This document shows, in pieces, positions 23,542 to 33,103 of a DNA stretch of 34,669 bases. The DNA is from Marivivens sp. (lineage in GTDB: Bacteria; Pseudomonadota; Alphaproteobacteria; Rhodobacterales; Rhodobacteraceae). The DNA is taken from contig JAHEBS010000005.1 in assembly GCA_024642145.1 (NCBI GenBank), forward strand, positions 1 to 34,669, written 5' to 3'. How positions within the stretch are numbered: position 1 is the stretch's first letter; each line of letters begins with the position of its first letter. Both the position numbers and the translations under genes were made by a program. The notes below the pieces were generated by a model. The model had not been told where the DNA came from and ran no database searches. It saw only the letters and a list, made by a program, of their open reading frames with translations.

Positions 23542-24564
23542 ATGAAAAAATCCGTATTCCTCGGCGCAGCAACCGTAGCCGGTCTGCTCGCGGTCGCGGT
23601 TTCGGCTCAGGCTTCGACCCTTGACGACGTCAAGGCCCGTGGCGAGCTGATCTGCGGCGTGAACACCGGCCTGACCGGTTTCGGCGCCCCTGACGCCAAC
23701 GGCAATTACCAGGGCTTCGACGTGGCAATTTGCCAGGCCGTCGCCGCTGCCGTTCTGGGCGACCCCGCTGCCGTCAAGTACGTCCCCACCACTGGTGAAA
23801 CCCGTTTCACCGCCCTCGCTTCGGGCGAAGTGGACATGCTGGCCCGCAACTCGACCTGGACCTTCTCGCGCGATAACGACCTCAAGCTCGATTTCGTCGC
23901 CGTCAACTACTACGACGGTCAGGGCTTCATGGTGCACAAGGACCTCGGCGTTTCGTCGGCCAAAGAGTTGGACGGCGCCACGATCTGTATCCAGACCGGC
24001 ACCACGACCGAACTCAACCTCGCCGACTTCTTCAAGGCGAATGGCATGAGCTATACGCCGGTTACCGTGGCTGACGACTCGGAGGCCCAGCGCCAGTACC
24101 TCGCCGGTGCTTGCGACGCCTTCACCACCGACGCTTCGGGCCTTGCCGCTACCCGCGCAACCCTGCCGGATGCCGAAAACCACATCATCCTTCCGGAAAT
24201 CATTTCGAAAGAGCCCCTCGGCCCGGTCGTTCGCCATGGCGACAACAACTGGGGCGACATCGTGCGCTGGACCTACTACGCGCTCGTGACTGCTGAAGAA
24301 AAAGGCATCACCCAGGCGAACCTCGACGAAACCGCTGCGACCAGCACCGACCCGGAAACGCGTCGTCTGCTCGGCGTTGACGGCGACCTCGGCGCCATGA
24401 TGGGCCTCGACGCCGAATGGGCCAAGCGCGCGATCGCCGCTAACGGCAACTACGGCGAGATCTTCGCTTCGACCATTGGTGAAGCGACCCCGATCGGTCT
24501 GGCCCGTGGCCTGAACGCACTGTGGACCCAGGGTGGTCTCCAGTACGCTCCGCCCTTCCGTTAA
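23542..24564 (+). CDS. aapJ: General L-amino-acid ABC transporter, periplasmic binding protein
   Basis: The 340-residue protein begins with a signal peptide (KKSVFLGAATVAGLLAVAV, cleavage probably after SAQA at 24). The mature part is a type-II solute-binding protein with GVNTGLTGFGAPDANGNYQGFDVAICQAVAAAV and CIQTGTTTELNLADFF. It delivers amino acids to AapQM. The Aap system of Rhizobium and the Bzt system of Rhodobacter belong to this family; the latter prefers Glu, Gln, Asp and Asn, so specificity here is likely acidic or broad. It carries its own AGGGAGA ribosome-binding site, and a stable hairpin follows the gene. bztA would be the Rhodobacter name. Confidence 0.94.
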   Translation: MKKSVFLGAATVAGLLAVAVSAQASTLDDVKARGELICGVNTGLTGFGAPDANGNYQGFDVAICQAVAAAVLGDPAAVKYVPTTGETRFTALASGEVDMLARNSTWTFSRDNDLKLDFVAVNYYDGQGFMVHKDLGVSSAKELDGATICIQTGTTTELNLADFFKANGMSYTPVTVADDSEAQRQYLAGACDAFTTDASGLAATRATLPDAENHIILPEIISKEPLGPVVRHGDNNWGDIVRWTYYALVTAEEKGITQANLDETAATSTDPETRRLLGVDGDLGAMMGLDAEWAKRAIAANGNYGEIFASTIGEATPIGLARGLNALWTQGGLQYAPPFR

Positions 24565-24577
24565 TACGATCCAAGTC

Positions 24578-24601
24578 AGGGCGCGTCGAAAGGCGCGCCC
24601 T
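24578..24601 (+). other. Hairpin after aapJ
   Basis: AGGGCGCG (24578-24585) pairs with CGCGCCCT (24594-24601) around an eight-base loop, 13 bases after the aapJ stop and followed by AATTGTCTT. The element fits a 3'-stabilising or attenuating hairpin that gives more binding protein than permease, as is known for many ABC importer operons. Confidence 0.6.
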
Positions 24602-24695
24602 AATTGTCTTCGAATATAACGACCGGAACGGATCCGCGCATATGCCGATCAATCCGCGCCCGTAATTTGGACGGGTTATCGTTAGGGGGAACTCC

Positions 24696-25973
24696 ATGGC
24701 TATTGCTGCAACTACGCCGAAAGAGACCTTTCGGCTGAGCATGCTCATCTACGATACGCGATACAGGTCCTATACGATCCAGTTTGTCGTGCTCGTTTTG
24801 TTTGTGGCCTTTCTGGCCTGGCTTTTGAACAACACGATCATCAACCTCGCCGCCAAGGACAAGGACATCAATTTTTCCTTCCTGTTCCAGCGCGCTGGTT
24901 ATGATCTTGACCAACAGCTGATCCCCTATACGAACGACAGCACCCATGGGCGTGCCTTGTTCGTGGGTCTTCTCAACACCTTGATTGTTGCAGTGTTCGG
25001 TTGCTTCTTCGCGACCATCATCGGCGTGGTCGCCGGTGTTCTGCGATTGTCGCACAACTGGGTCGTCTCGCGATTGATGACGGTCTATGTCGAGACATTT
25101 CGCAACATTCCTTTGCTTTTGTGGATCATTCTGGCCTTTGTCATCCTGTCTGAAACCGCGCCTTCGCCGCGAGATTTCAAGGTCACGGATGAGATGGTGG
25201 CCGCCGGAACCGAACCCGCGGCGCATATGATCTTGTGGGATACTGTCGCGATCACGAACCGTGGCACCAACATCCCCATGCCCTATGTGGATCACCACAT
25301 CGGCACGCTGAATTTCCTTGATGTGCCCTTCAACCTGACGGTCGCGGTTGCCCTGCTGATCGTTCTGGCGGGCGGCTACGTCAATCGGATCATCAATCGG
25401 CGCGCGCAGGTTATACAAGAGACGACGGGCGTCAGGCCGACGACGTGGTGGCAATCAATCCTTGTCCTCTTTGGACCGCTGGTTGTTTACCTCTGGGCCA
25501 TGGGCCTGCATTGGGATCTGCCGGTTCTGGGCGGCTTCAACTTTGCTGGCGGTATCAACGTCGCGCACAGCTTTACCGCCTTGCTGATCGCCATTTCGCT
25601 TTATACCGGCGCCTTCATCGCCGAGGCGGTGCGGGGCGGTATTCTGGCCATCTCGCGCGGGCAGACCGAGGCCGCTTTTGCGCTGGGCGTCCGTCCTGGC
25701 CGCACCATGCAACTCGTGATCTTGCCGCAGGCCTTGCGGGTAATCATCCCGCCGTTGATCAGCCAGTATCTGAACCTGACCAAGAACACGACGTTGGGCA
25801 TGGCCATCAGTTACCTCGACCTCAAAGGCACGCTGGGCGGCATTACGCTGAACCAGACCGGTCGCGAGCTTGAGTGCATGCTTTTGATGATGGCGATCTA
25901 TCTGACGCTCAGCCTGATCATCTCGTCGATGATGAACGTCTATAACACCGCAATGAAGCTGAAGGAGCGCTGA
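24696..25973 (+). CDS. aapQ: General L-amino-acid ABC transporter, permease
   Basis: The 425-residue inner-membrane permease belongs to the HisMQ type, enlarged by an insert between the first membrane segments and the core, as in AapQ/BztB. Hydrophobic segments lie near residues 28-46, 89-115, 141-153, 212-227, 254-268 and 290-310, among others. The EAA loop that docks the ATPase starts at about 325 (TEAAFALGVRPGRTMQLVILPQAL without its middle being altered). The ATG follows GGGGGAA. aapM begins one base after the stop. Confidence 0.93.
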   Translation: MAIAATTPKETFRLSMLIYDTRYRSYTIQFVVLVLFVAFLAWLLNNTIINLAAKDKDINFSFLFQRAGYDLDQQLIPYTNDSTHGRALFVGLLNTLIVAVFGCFFATIIGVVAGVLRLSHNWVVSRLMTVYVETFRNIPLLLWIILAFVILSETAPSPRDFKVTDEMVAAGTEPAAHMILWDTVAITNRGTNIPMPYVDHHIGTLNFLDVPFNLTVAVALLIVLAGGYVNRIINRRAQVIQETTGVRPTTWWQSILVLFGPLVVYLWAMGLHWDLPVLGGFNFAGGINVAHSFTALLIAISLYTGAFIAEAVRGGILAISRGQTEAAFALGVRPGRTMQLVILPQALRVIIPPLISQYLNLTKNTTLGMAISYLDLKGTLGGITLNQTGRELECMLLMMAIYLTLSLIISSMMNVYNTAMKLKER

Positions 25974-25974
25974 G

Positions 25975-27423
25975 ATGAGCAACAACAACGCCTCCTTTGT
26001 CCGCACCGAGATGCTCGGTTCGCAAGAACCGCCAACCTCGGAACGCGGCGCAATCAAGTGGGTGCGCGAGAACCTGTTCTCGTCAGCGCTCAACAGCATC
26101 CTGACCTTGTTGGGCGTGGCCGCGATCTATCTGATCATCAGCGGTTCGCTGCCTTGGTTCCTGCACGGGGTCTGGAATGCCAGTTCTATGGGCGAGTGCC
26201 GTCAGATTGTCGCTGACAACTACGGCGAAGGCGCATCAGGGGCCTGCTGGGCCATGATCCACGAACGTTGGCACCAGTATATGTTCGGCTTCTACCCGCG
26301 CGAGCTTTACTGGCGGCCGGTCACGGCCTTTGCCCTGATGATCGTCTCGCTGGCGCCGGTGCTTTACTACAACAACCGCCGCACCGACACGGTCATGACG
26401 GGCGTTGTATCGGTTCTGCTGATGCTGGCGCTCTGGGGCGTCAACACACCCGGCAGCGTCTTTGCCGCGGTGTTCTTGCTCTTTGCGGTCATCGTTGCCG
26501 TTGCCCGTGTTGCCCCCAAGTATCTGGTCTGGGTCACGATCCTTTTCCCTGCGGTCGGCTTCTTGCTGCTCTGGGGTGGATCGGTCTGGTCGCCTGTGGG
26601 CGCAATGGCCGGATTTGTCCTGATCGGCATCACCTACTCGCTGACCAAAGACCGCCTCGGCGTTCCGGTTGGCACGGGTGTAGGCGTGATCATCGCCTCG
26701 ATCTGGTGGCTGTTCATCCAGTCCCATGTGACCGGACCGCTGGCCAGCGCCATGAACCTTGGGTTCGAGAAGGTCGACAGCGATCAGTTTGGCGGCTTCC
26801 TTCTGGCCTTCGTCATCGGCGTGACCGCCATCTCGGCCTCGCTGCCGGTTGGCATCCTGCTGGCGCTTGGCCGCCGGTCGGATATGCCTTTGATCAAGGC
26901 GCTGTCGGTGGGCTTTATCGAGTTCATCCGCGGTGTGCCGCTGATCACGATGCTGTTTACCGCATCGCTTCTGCTGCAGTACTTCCTGCCGCCGCAGACC
27001 AAGTTCGACCTGATCTTGCGGGTTATCATCCTCGTGACGGTGTTTTCGGCGGCCTATATTGCCGAGGTTATCCGTGGCGGGCTCGCGGCGCTGCCAAAGG
27101 GCCAATACGAGGCAGCGGATGCGCTGGGTCTGGACTACTGGCAGGCGCAGCGGTTGATCATCATGCCGCAGGCCCTGAAAATTTCGATCCCGGGGATCGT
27201 CTCCTCGTTCATCGGTCTTTTCAAGGACACCACGCTTGTTGCGCTTGTGGGTCTTGCCGACCCGCTGCAAGGCATCACCAAGATCGTCCGTGCCGACATC
27301 AACTGGAAGGGTATCTACTGGGAACCCTACATCTTCGTCGGTCTCATCTTCTTCGTCGTCTGCTTTAGCATGTCGCGGTACTCGATGTACCTCGAGAACA
27401 AGCTCAAGCGCGATCACCGTTAA
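25975..27423 (+). CDS. aapM: General L-amino-acid ABC transporter, permease
   Basis: The 482-residue second permease pairs with AapQ. It has a long N-terminal half with extra hydrophobic segments (roughly 40-235) and a C-terminal HisMQ core. The EAA loop begins at about residue 379 (YEAADALGLDYWQAQRLII). The motif FIRGVPLITMLF before it is typical. It starts with ATG 25975 one base after the aapQ stop, with AAGGAG inside the end of aapQ. aapP follows after 12 bases. bztC is the Rhodobacter name. Confidence 0.93.
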   Translation: MSNNNASFVRTEMLGSQEPPTSERGAIKWVRENLFSSALNSILTLLGVAAIYLIISGSLPWFLHGVWNASSMGECRQIVADNYGEGASGACWAMIHERWHQYMFGFYPRELYWRPVTAFALMIVSLAPVLYYNNRRTDTVMTGVVSVLLMLALWGVNTPGSVFAAVFLLFAVIVAVARVAPKYLVWVTILFPAVGFLLLWGGSVWSPVGAMAGFVLIGITYSLTKDRLGVPVGTGVGVIIASIWWLFIQSHVTGPLASAMNLGFEKVDSDQFGGFLLAFVIGVTAISASLPVGILLALGRRSDMPLIKALSVGFIEFIRGVPLITMLFTASLLLQYFLPPQTKFDLILRVIILVTVFSAAYIAEVIRGGLAALPKGQYEAADALGLDYWQAQRLIIMPQALKISIPGIVSSFIGLFKDTTLVALVGLADPLQGITKIVRADINWKGIYWEPYIFVGLIFFVVCFSMSRYSMYLENKLKRDHR

Positions 27424-27435
27424 GGAGGCTCCACT

Positions 27436-28230
27436 ATGTCGGACCCGCACGCAGTAACCCGCGAAATCAACCGCAGCCAAATGCAGGTGAGCGACGAAGT
27501 CGCCATCCAGATCACGTCCATGAACAAGTGGTATGGCGCATTCCATGTGTTGCGCGACATCAACATGACCGTGAACAGGGGCGAACGCATCGTCATCTGC
27601 GGGCCCTCGGGCTCGGGCAAATCGACGCTTATCCGCTGCATCAACCGTCTGGAAGAACACCAGTCGGGTCAGATCATCGTGGATGGCACCGAGCTGACCA
27701 ACGACCTCAAGAACATCGACAAAGTGCGCTCTGAGGTCGGCATGGTGTTCCAGCACTTCAACCTGTTCCCGCATTTGACCATTCTGGAAAACTGCACGCT
27801 TGCGCCCATCTGGGTGCGCAAGACGCCCCGTAAAGAGGCGGAAGAAGTGGCGATGCACTTCCTCGAGAAGGTCAAGATCCCCGAACAGGCGCTGAAATAT
27901 CCGGGCCAGCTTTCGGGTGGTCAGCAGCAGCGCGTGGCGATCGCCCGTTCGCTGTGTATGAAGCCGCGGATCATGCTCTTTGACGAGCCGACCTCGGCAC
28001 TCGACCCCGAGATGATCAAAGAGGTGCTGGATACCATGATCGAACTCGCGGAAGAGGGCATGACCATGCTGTGCGTGACGCACGAAATGGGCTTTGCCCA
28101 AGCCGTCGCCAACCGCGTGATCTTTATGGACCAAGGCCAGATCGTCGAACAGAACGAGCCCAAGGCCTTTTTCAACAACCCGCAATCGGACCGGACCAAG
28201 CTGTTCCTCAGCCAGATTCTCGGTCACTAA
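27436..28230 (+). CDS. aapP: General L-amino-acid ABC transporter, ATPase
   Basis: The 264-residue ATPase energises the AapQM permease. Walker [10 protein letters not shown] is at 56-64, the Q-loop Gln at 106, the signature LSGGQQQR at 159-166, Walker B IMLFDE at 179-184 and the switch His at 216. It belongs to the polar-amino-acid family (GlnQ/HisP type). About 24 N-terminal residues precede the usual domain start. TAAGGAGG overlaps the aapM stop. A terminator closes the operon 24 bases downstream. Confidence 0.95.
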   Translation: MSDPHAVTREINRSQMQVSDEVAIQITSMNKWYGAFHVLRDINMTVNRGERIVICGPSGSGKSTLIRCINRLEEHQSGQIIVDGTELTNDLKNIDKVRSEVGMVFQHFNLFPHLTILENCTLAPIWVRKTPRKEAEEVAMHFLEKVKIPEQALKYPGQLSGGQQQRVAIARSLCMKPRIMLFDEPTSALDPEMIKEVLDTMIELAEEGMTMLCVTHEMGFAQAVANRVIFMDQGQIVEQNEPKAFFNNPQSDRTKLFLSQILGH

Positions 28231-28254
28231 GACGGGCAATGCAGAACCAAGAAA

Positions 28255-28285
28255 GGCCGCCGGAAACGGCGGCCTTTTGCTTTGT
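28255..28285. terminator. Bidirectional terminator between aapP and iorB
   Basis: GGCCGCC (28255-28261) pairs with GGCGGCC (28268-28274), and an extra G-C pair leaves a GAAA tetraloop. TTTTGCTTTG follows on the + strand; on the - strand the stem is followed by TTTCTTGG. It lies between the convergent aap and molybdenum hydroxylase genes and probably serves both. Confidence 0.9.
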
Positions 28286-30516
28286 CAGAGGATCAGATCA
28301 AAGGTCTTGATCAAGGGCAGTTCGCGCGCCCGCGTGCCGGTCAACGCAAAGAGCGCGTTACCAAGGGCCGGTGCCGCCGGCGGGGTCCCAGGTTCGCCAA
28401 CGCCGGACAGGCCGATCGCGTTTTGCAAGATCCGCACCTCAAAGGCCGGTGCATTGTGCATGCGCAAGGCGTCGTAGTCCCAGAAATTGCTTTGTTCGGC
28501 ACGGCCATCGGCAAAGGTAATCTCGCCCATCACCGCCGCCGAAAGACCATAGAGGCAGCCGCCAAACATCTGCGCCTCGATATTGCGGGGGTCCAGCGCC
28601 ACGCCCGGATCGCAGGCGATCCAGACCTTGTCGATGCCGATCCCGCTGCCGCGCTGTGAAACCTGAATGACTTGCGCCACAGGCGTGCCGAAAGAATAGG
28701 TAAAGGCCACGCCCTGCGCCGTGCCCTGCGGCAGCGCGCTACCCCAGCCTGACATCTCGGCAACCGTTTCCAGCAGCTTGGCCGAGGGTTCATGCTCGGG
28801 GCGGATCAGGTCCAGCCGGAACGCCAGCGGGTCTGCGCCAGCGGCATGGGCCATCTCGTCGATGAATGTGTCGAAGAAAAAGCCGCCATAAGACGCGCCG
28901 ACCGACCGCCACGAGGCCGTCGGCACGCCCGTAAAGGTGCGGTAGGCCGCGACGCGAAAATTGGGGATGGCGTAAGGCTGGTCATGCATGCCGCCGACCA
29001 ATTCCTTGTCCTTCATGGGCGCACCGCCACCGCTGGCCTCCATCGCGTCCAGCGTGATCGAGGCCGAGGCGACATGGGCATCGTAAAGCACGGCCTTGCC
29101 GTCCCGCACGACACCCCGCATCCGCGCCATGGCTGCAGGACGGAAGTGGTCGCGGGCCACATCCTCTTCGCGCGTCCATGTCAGCTTGATCGGCGTGCCA
29201 GCCATTTCCTTGGCGATCCGCGCCGCCTGCACGACGTAGTCGGGCGTGGCGCGGCGACCAAAACCGCCACCCAAGAAGGGCACGATCACCGTTACATCCT
29301 CGGCAGCGATTCCTAGCGCCGCAGCACAGTTGTCGCGGGTGATGGCCATGGTCTGCACACCCGCCCAGACGGTCAGTTTGCCGTCTTTGAACAGGGCGGT
29401 GGCGTTCATCGGCTCCATGGTCGTATGCGCAAGGTAGGGTGCGCGGTACTCCGCGATCACCTCGGTGCCGTCTTGCGTCCTGTCGGCGTTGCCCTCATCG
29501 CGCGCAACGACATGCGGCTCGGCATCGAAACCCTCGGCCACTTTGGCCCAGAGGCTGGCGGTATCGGCGGGATAGGGGGCTGGGCCCCATTCCGGCTCAA
29601 CCGCCTCGGCGGCCTTGAAGGCCAGCCACGTGTTGCTGGCCACCACCGCAAATCCATCACCCAGATCGATGATGCGCTCGACGCCCGGCATGGACTGGGC
29701 CTTTGATTTGTCAAAGCCCACCATCTTGCCGCGACGCGGGCTCATGTGGACGGTGGCGTATTTCATGCCCTCAAGGCGCACGTCGATCCCGAATTCGGCG
29801 GTGCCCGTGACCTTGGCCACCATATCAAGCCGCGGCATATCGCGGCCCAGATAGCGCCACGTTGACGGGTCACGCAGGCCAACGCGCGGCGGGTCAACAT
29901 CTGCGGCAAGGGGCGCAATGGTTGCGTAGGACACACGTGTGCCGTCGCCCAGCACCACGTGACCGCCCTCGGTGGTCATCTGGGATACCGGCGTGCCGGT
30001 TTCGCGCGACAGGGCCAGTTTTAGCGTCTCGCGCGCGGTGGCGCCGGCAATGCGCAGGCGGGTATAGCCATCCCGTATCGAGCTGGAACCGCCCGTTACA
30101 TCAAGATCAAGGAGCTTGGCGGCCTTGCCCATGAACGCGGCGATCCCCTCGGCCACGGGGCCACGCCGATAATCAAGACCCGGCAGGGCCATGCCGAAAA
30201 GCCCTGCGTTGTAATAGGCGAGCGCGGCGGGCGAATGGACAACGCGGATCTGCTGCCAATCGACGTCCAGTTCCTCGGCCACCAAAGCGGCCCATGTGGA
30301 ATGCACGCCTTGCCCGAATTCGGACTTGGGGCAGATGACCGTAACGCCATCCGTGGTGATGACGACAAAGGCGTTCAGGGGCCACTCGCCCTCGCCTGGT
30401 TTCAGCGGATTGGGTGGGTCTTGGTTCAGTTTGTAGACGCCAAAGACCACACCGCCCGCGATGGCAGCCGTGCCGACCAGAAAGGTGCGACGGGCAATTT
30501 TTCCGATGCTGGCCAT
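28285..30516 (-). CDS. Molybdenum hydroxylase large subunit, isoquinoline 1-oxidoreductase beta type
   Basis: The 743-residue molybdopterin-binding subunit belongs to the xanthine dehydrogenase/aldehyde oxidase superfamily, in the membrane/periplasm-directed IorB-like branch. The N-terminus IARRTFLVGTAAIAGG is a Tat-type signal with twin Arg. Further landmarks are the GGGFGRR motif, the PTASWRSVGASYGGF segment and GVGEPGTPP near the end, whose Glu708 is expected to be catalytic. The substrate (N-heterocycle or aldehyde) cannot be inferred. ATG 30516 is one base after the stop of the small subunit; longer frames run into that gene. No FAD subunit is present, typical of this branch, which passes electrons to a cytochrome. 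Confidence 0.9.
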   Translation of the reverse strand: MASIGKIARRTFLVGTAAIAGGVVFGVYKLNQDPPNPLKPGEGEWPLNAFVVITTDGVTVICPKSEFGQGVHSTWAALVAEELDVDWQQIRVVHSPAALAYYNAGLFGMALPGLDYRRGPVAEGIAAFMGKAAKLLDLDVTGGSSSIRDGYTRLRIAGATARETLKLALSRETGTPVSQMTTEGGHVVLGDGTRVSYATIAPLAADVDPPRVGLRDPSTWRYLGRDMPRLDMVAKVTGTAEFGIDVRLEGMKYATVHMSPRRGKMVGFDKSKAQSMPGVERIIDLGDGFAVVASNTWLAFKAAEAVEPEWGPAPYPADTASLWAKVAEGFDAEPHVVARDEGNADRTQDGTEVIAEYRAPYLAHTTMEPMNATALFKDGKLTVWAGVQTMAITRDNCAAALGIAAEDVTVIVPFLGGGFGRRATPDYVVQAARIAKEMAGTPIKLTWTREEDVARDHFRPAAMARMRGVVRDGKAVLYDAHVASASITLDAMEASGGGAPMKDKELVGGMHDQPYAIPNFRVAAYRTFTGVPTASWRSVGASYGGFFFDTFIDEMAHAAGADPLAFRLDLIRPEHEPSAKLLETVAEMSGWGSALPQGTAQGVAFTYSFGTPVAQVIQVSQRGSGIGIDKVWIACDPGVALDPRNIEAQMFGGCLYGLSAAVMGEITFADGRAEQSNFWDYDALRMHNAPAFEVRILQNAIGLSGVGEPGTPPAAPALGNALFALTGTRARELPLIKTFDLIL

Positions 30517-30517
30517 G

Positions 30518-30985
30518 TCAGACGCCCTCGCCCATACGGCGCGCGGCCTCGTGGATCGCGGCGCGAATGCGCGGATAGGTTCCGCAGCGGCAGAGGTTTC
30601 CCTGCATCGCATCATCAATATCGGCATCGCTGGGGGTGGCATTCAGGGCCAACAATTCTGCCGCCTGCATGATCTGCCCCGATTGGCAGTAGCCGCATTG
30701 CGCCACTTGTAACTCGGCCCAGACCGCCTGCAGGGTGGATAGCGTGTCTGGCGCGCCAAGGCCCTCGATAGTCGTCACCGGACCGCTGACATCGGCCAAG
30801 GCCACCTGACAGCTACGCACGGCCATACCGCCTATGTGGACGGTGCAGGAACCGCAGGCCGCTACGCCGCAGCCGAATTTCGTGCCCGTCAGTCCGACTT
30901 CGTCGCGCAAGACCCACAACAATGGCACGTCGTCCGGCAGGTCGATGAAATAGGACTGCCCGTTGACAGTGATTTGTTTGGCCAT
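30518..30985 (-). CDS. [2Fe-2S] small subunit of the molybdenum hydroxylase, IorA type
   Basis: The 155-residue electron-transfer subunit has an N-terminal plant-ferredoxin-like cluster (Cys39, Cys44, Cys47, Cys59; [13 protein letters not shown]) and a C-terminal helical [2Fe-2S] domain (Cys97, Cys100, Cys132, Cys134; QCGYCQSGQ and [12 protein letters not shown]). It passes electrons from the molybdenum site of the adjacent large subunit. No signal peptide is present; it would be exported with the Tat-signal partner. AGGA lies 7 bases before ATG 30985; ATG 30991 and 31033 are less well placed. It lies 89 bases downstream of the phosphatase gene. Confidence 0.92.
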   Translation of the reverse strand: MAKQITVNGQSYFIDLPDDVPLLWVLRDEVGLTGTKFGCGVAACGSCTVHIGGMAVRSCQVALADVSGPVTTIEGLGAPDTLSTLQAVWAELQVAQCGYCQSGQIMQAAELLALNATPSDADIDDAMQGNLCRCGTYPRIRAAIHEAARRMGEGV

Positions 30986-31074
30986 GGTCATTTCCTGCTC
31001 TTGCCCAGTTCTAAAATTGGGCTCTTGGGCCAAAAGGCAAGGTTACCGCCACGAAAAGTCGGCAAAAATACCGC

Positions 31075-31572
31075 TCAGACCAGATCGGCAGGCGTGGCAA
31101 AGGCCTCGACATCGCCCTTGTCAATCAACGCCCAATCGGCGGCGTCGAACCGCAAGACCGTGGTGGCGGCGGTTGGGTAGTCGTCAAAGGCAGGGGCATC
31201 GGGTGCGCGGCGGGCCAGATATTGCGCCAACATGCCGACACCGGGGTTGTGGGCGACCACCATCACGCAGGGCGCCGTCGCTTTGGTCAAAAGCGAAAGG
31301 ATCGTGCCAGGGTCGGCATTATAGAGCGCGCGCGTGATCACCACTTCGACCGATGGCGGCAGCGCGCCGCGGATCGCATCCATGGTCTGACGCGTCCGCA
31401 GCGCATCCGAGCAGATGATCAGGTCGGGGACATGGCCTGTGGCCGCTAACCAGCGCCCGATCGCCGCGGCGTCGCTGCGGCCACGGGGTGCCAGATGCCG
31501 CGCATGGTCCGGCTCGCCCAGCCCTGCGCTTTCGGCCTTGGCATGGCGGGTGATGATCAGCTTGAGGCTCAT
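31075..31572 (-). CDS. SixA-type phosphohistidine phosphatase (histidine phosphatase superfamily)
   Basis: The 165-residue protein begins [14 protein letters not shown], with the phosphoacceptor motif Arg9-His10, and has the second catalytic His in VVAHNPGVG. This short form resembles SixA, which removes phosphate from histidine-containing phosphotransfer domains in E. coli; other substrates are possible. ATG 31572 overlaps the stop of the ferredoxin-like gene as ATGA, so the two are probably translationally coupled. The longer frame from 31671 would lie inside that gene. Confidence 0.85.
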   Translation of the reverse strand: MSLKLIITRHAKAESAGLGEPDHARHLAPRGRSDAAAIGRWLAATGHVPDLIICSDALRTRQTMDAIRGALPPSVEVVITRALYNADPGTILSLLTKATAPCVMVVAHNPGVGMLAQYLARRAPDAPAFDDYPTAATTVLRFDAADWALIDKGDVEAFATPADLV

Positions 31573-32195
31573 GGATGAAACATCCTCATGTGATAGGCGG
31601 ATTGCGCGGCGCTGCGACGGCCCGCGCCCACCGGACAGGCACGCCGCACCAGACAGCCCGACGCCAGACAATCGGCGCCTTCCGGGCGGTCGAGCCAGTC
31701 GTGACAGCGCGCAACGTCATAACCATCGGGGCCAAGCGCCCCGACCGGACAGGCCGCGCGGCAGGGTTGACCCGCACAGCTGTCACAAGGGCGCGGGGAC
31801 GCGGGCCTTGGTTCGGGGGGGCCAGACAGGCGGATCGCGCCGCGGAACGAGATGAACAGCCCCGCCTCCGCGTGGACCAGCAGCGCAACGGGCGAGGGCC
31901 ACGCCCGCCCGCTGGCCGTGGCCCAACTGTAAAAGGGCGGATAGGGCGGACCGTCCGAGGGAAAGATCGCCGTGCCGCCGACCTCTGCCGCAATCGAACC
32001 GATGACGCGCTTGGACCAGCGGTCGATCGGATCGGGCTGGCCGTCCGCGAATTCGGGGCTGTCGTTCACGACCAGCCAAAAACGCGGCTCATCCGGCGCC
32101 AAAAGCGCCACAGTGTCCCCATCCACCGCCCCCACACCCGCCAGCATCAGCCCAAAAGGGCCAGCCAGCGCGGCGATGGCGGCCTGATCGGTCAC
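31569..32195 (-). CDS. 4Fe-4S ferredoxin-like protein of unknown role
   Basis: The 208-residue protein has a C-terminal cysteine-rich part with eight Cys: [14 protein letters not shown] (137, 140, 145, 149) and a second set at 164, 176, 181 and 187, the last also followed by Pro. The pattern CxxCx4CxxxCP resembles 4Fe-4S binding modules, with a second irregular set that might bind another cluster. The N-terminal 130 residues contain [22 protein letters not shown] and YPPFYSWA, recalling QueG-like epoxyqueuosine reductase relatives, but the cobalamin domain is not visible. It starts with GTG 32195, overlapping the argB stop as GTGA. Function unknown. Confidence 0.75.
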   Translation of the reverse strand: MTDQAAIAALAGPFGLMLAGVGAVDGDTVALLAPDEPRFWLVVNDSPEFADGQPDPIDRWSKRVIGSIAAEVGGTAIFPSDGPPYPPFYSWATASGRAWPSPVALLVHAEAGLFISFRGAIRLSGPPEPRPASPRPCDSCAGQPCRAACPVGALGPDGYDVARCHDWLDRPEGADCLASGCLVRRACPVGAGRRSAAQSAYHMRMFHP

Positions 32196-33070
32196 TTGCG
32201 ACGGGGTTTGACGCGCGACTCGGTCGTTCGGATGATCGTGCCCGCGCCGTGTTCGGTGAACAGTTCCAGAAGCGAGGCGTTGGGCAAACGGCCATCCAGA
32301 ATGACCGCAGCGCGCACGCCGTCCTCGACCGCTTTTACCGCCGTTTCGACCTTGGGGATCATGCCACCCGAAATCGCGCCCGAAGCGATCATGCCGCGCA
32401 CGTCTTCGGGGGTCAGCTGGGTCACGATCGCGCCCGAGGCATCCTTGACGCCAGCCACATCGGTCAAAAGCAGCAGACGGTCAGCCTTGAGCGCCCCTGC
32501 AATGGCGCCTGCAGCGGTGTCGCCATTGACGTTGAAGGTTTCGTTCGGGTTCATGCCTGTGGCCACCGGCGCCACCACGGGGATGATGCCCGCGGTAAAG
32601 AGATCGCGCAGCACCTGCACGTTCATCTCGACCGGCTTGCCCACGAACCCCAGTTCGGGGTCGTCCGCCTCGCACACCATCATATCGTCGTCTTTGCCCG
32701 ACAGGCCAACCGCGCGGCCGCCTTCGTCCATGATGGCCTGAACGATGCGTTTGTTGACAAGGCCGGTCAGCACCATCTCGACCACCTCGACGGTGGGCTT
32801 GTCGGTCACGCGCTTGCCGCGCACGAATTCGGATTTGATGCCCAGTTTGCCCAGAAGGTCATTGATCATCGGGCCGCCGCCGTGGACCACGACGGGGTTT
32901 ACCCCAACCTGACGCATCAGCACGATATCGCGCGCAAATTCGGCCATTGCGGCCTCATCGCCCATGGCATTGCCGCCAAACTTGACCACGACAACCGAGC
33001 CCGCGTAGCGCTGCAGGTAGGGCAGCGCCTCGGACAGGGTGCGGGCGGTGGCGATCCAGTCACGGTTCAT
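32192..33070 (-). CDS. argB: Acetylglutamate kinase
   Basis: The 292-residue amino-acid kinase phosphorylates N-acetylglutamate, the second step of arginine synthesis. The glycine-rich [11 protein letters not shown] (about 26-36), [10 protein letters not shown], and [16 protein letters not shown] are typical. An N-terminal helix ([17 protein letters not shown]) precedes the kinase fold, the type found in hexameric arginine-inhibited enzymes. AGGA lies 8 bases before ATG 33070; GTG 33085 would start within that site and is rejected. engB lies 33 bases upstream. Confidence 0.95.
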   Translation of the reverse strand: MNRDWIATARTLSEALPYLQRYAGSVVVVKFGGNAMGDEAAMAEFARDIVLMRQVGVNPVVVHGGGPMINDLLGKLGIKSEFVRGKRVTDKPTVEVVEMVLTGLVNKRIVQAIMDEGGRAVGLSGKDDDMMVCEADDPELGFVGKPVEMNVQVLRDLFTAGIIPVVAPVATGMNPNETFNVNGDTAAGAIAGALKADRLLLLTDVAGVKDASGAIVTQLTPEDVRGMIASGAISGGMIPKVETAVKAVEDGVRAAVILDGRLPNASLLELFTEHGAGTIIRTTESRVKPRRK

Positions 33071-33103
33071 ATTCTGTGTCCTCACGTTGACCCCCGATCA
33101 GGT

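Noticed and set aside
26236-28239. 667-codon reverse frame opposite aapM and aapP
   Set aside because: The translation is rich in His, Asp and Arg without any domain; it mirrors the codon bias of the aap genes.
28282-29316. Forward frames opposite iorB
   Set aside because: They run opposite a confidently identified large subunit and have no recognisable motif.
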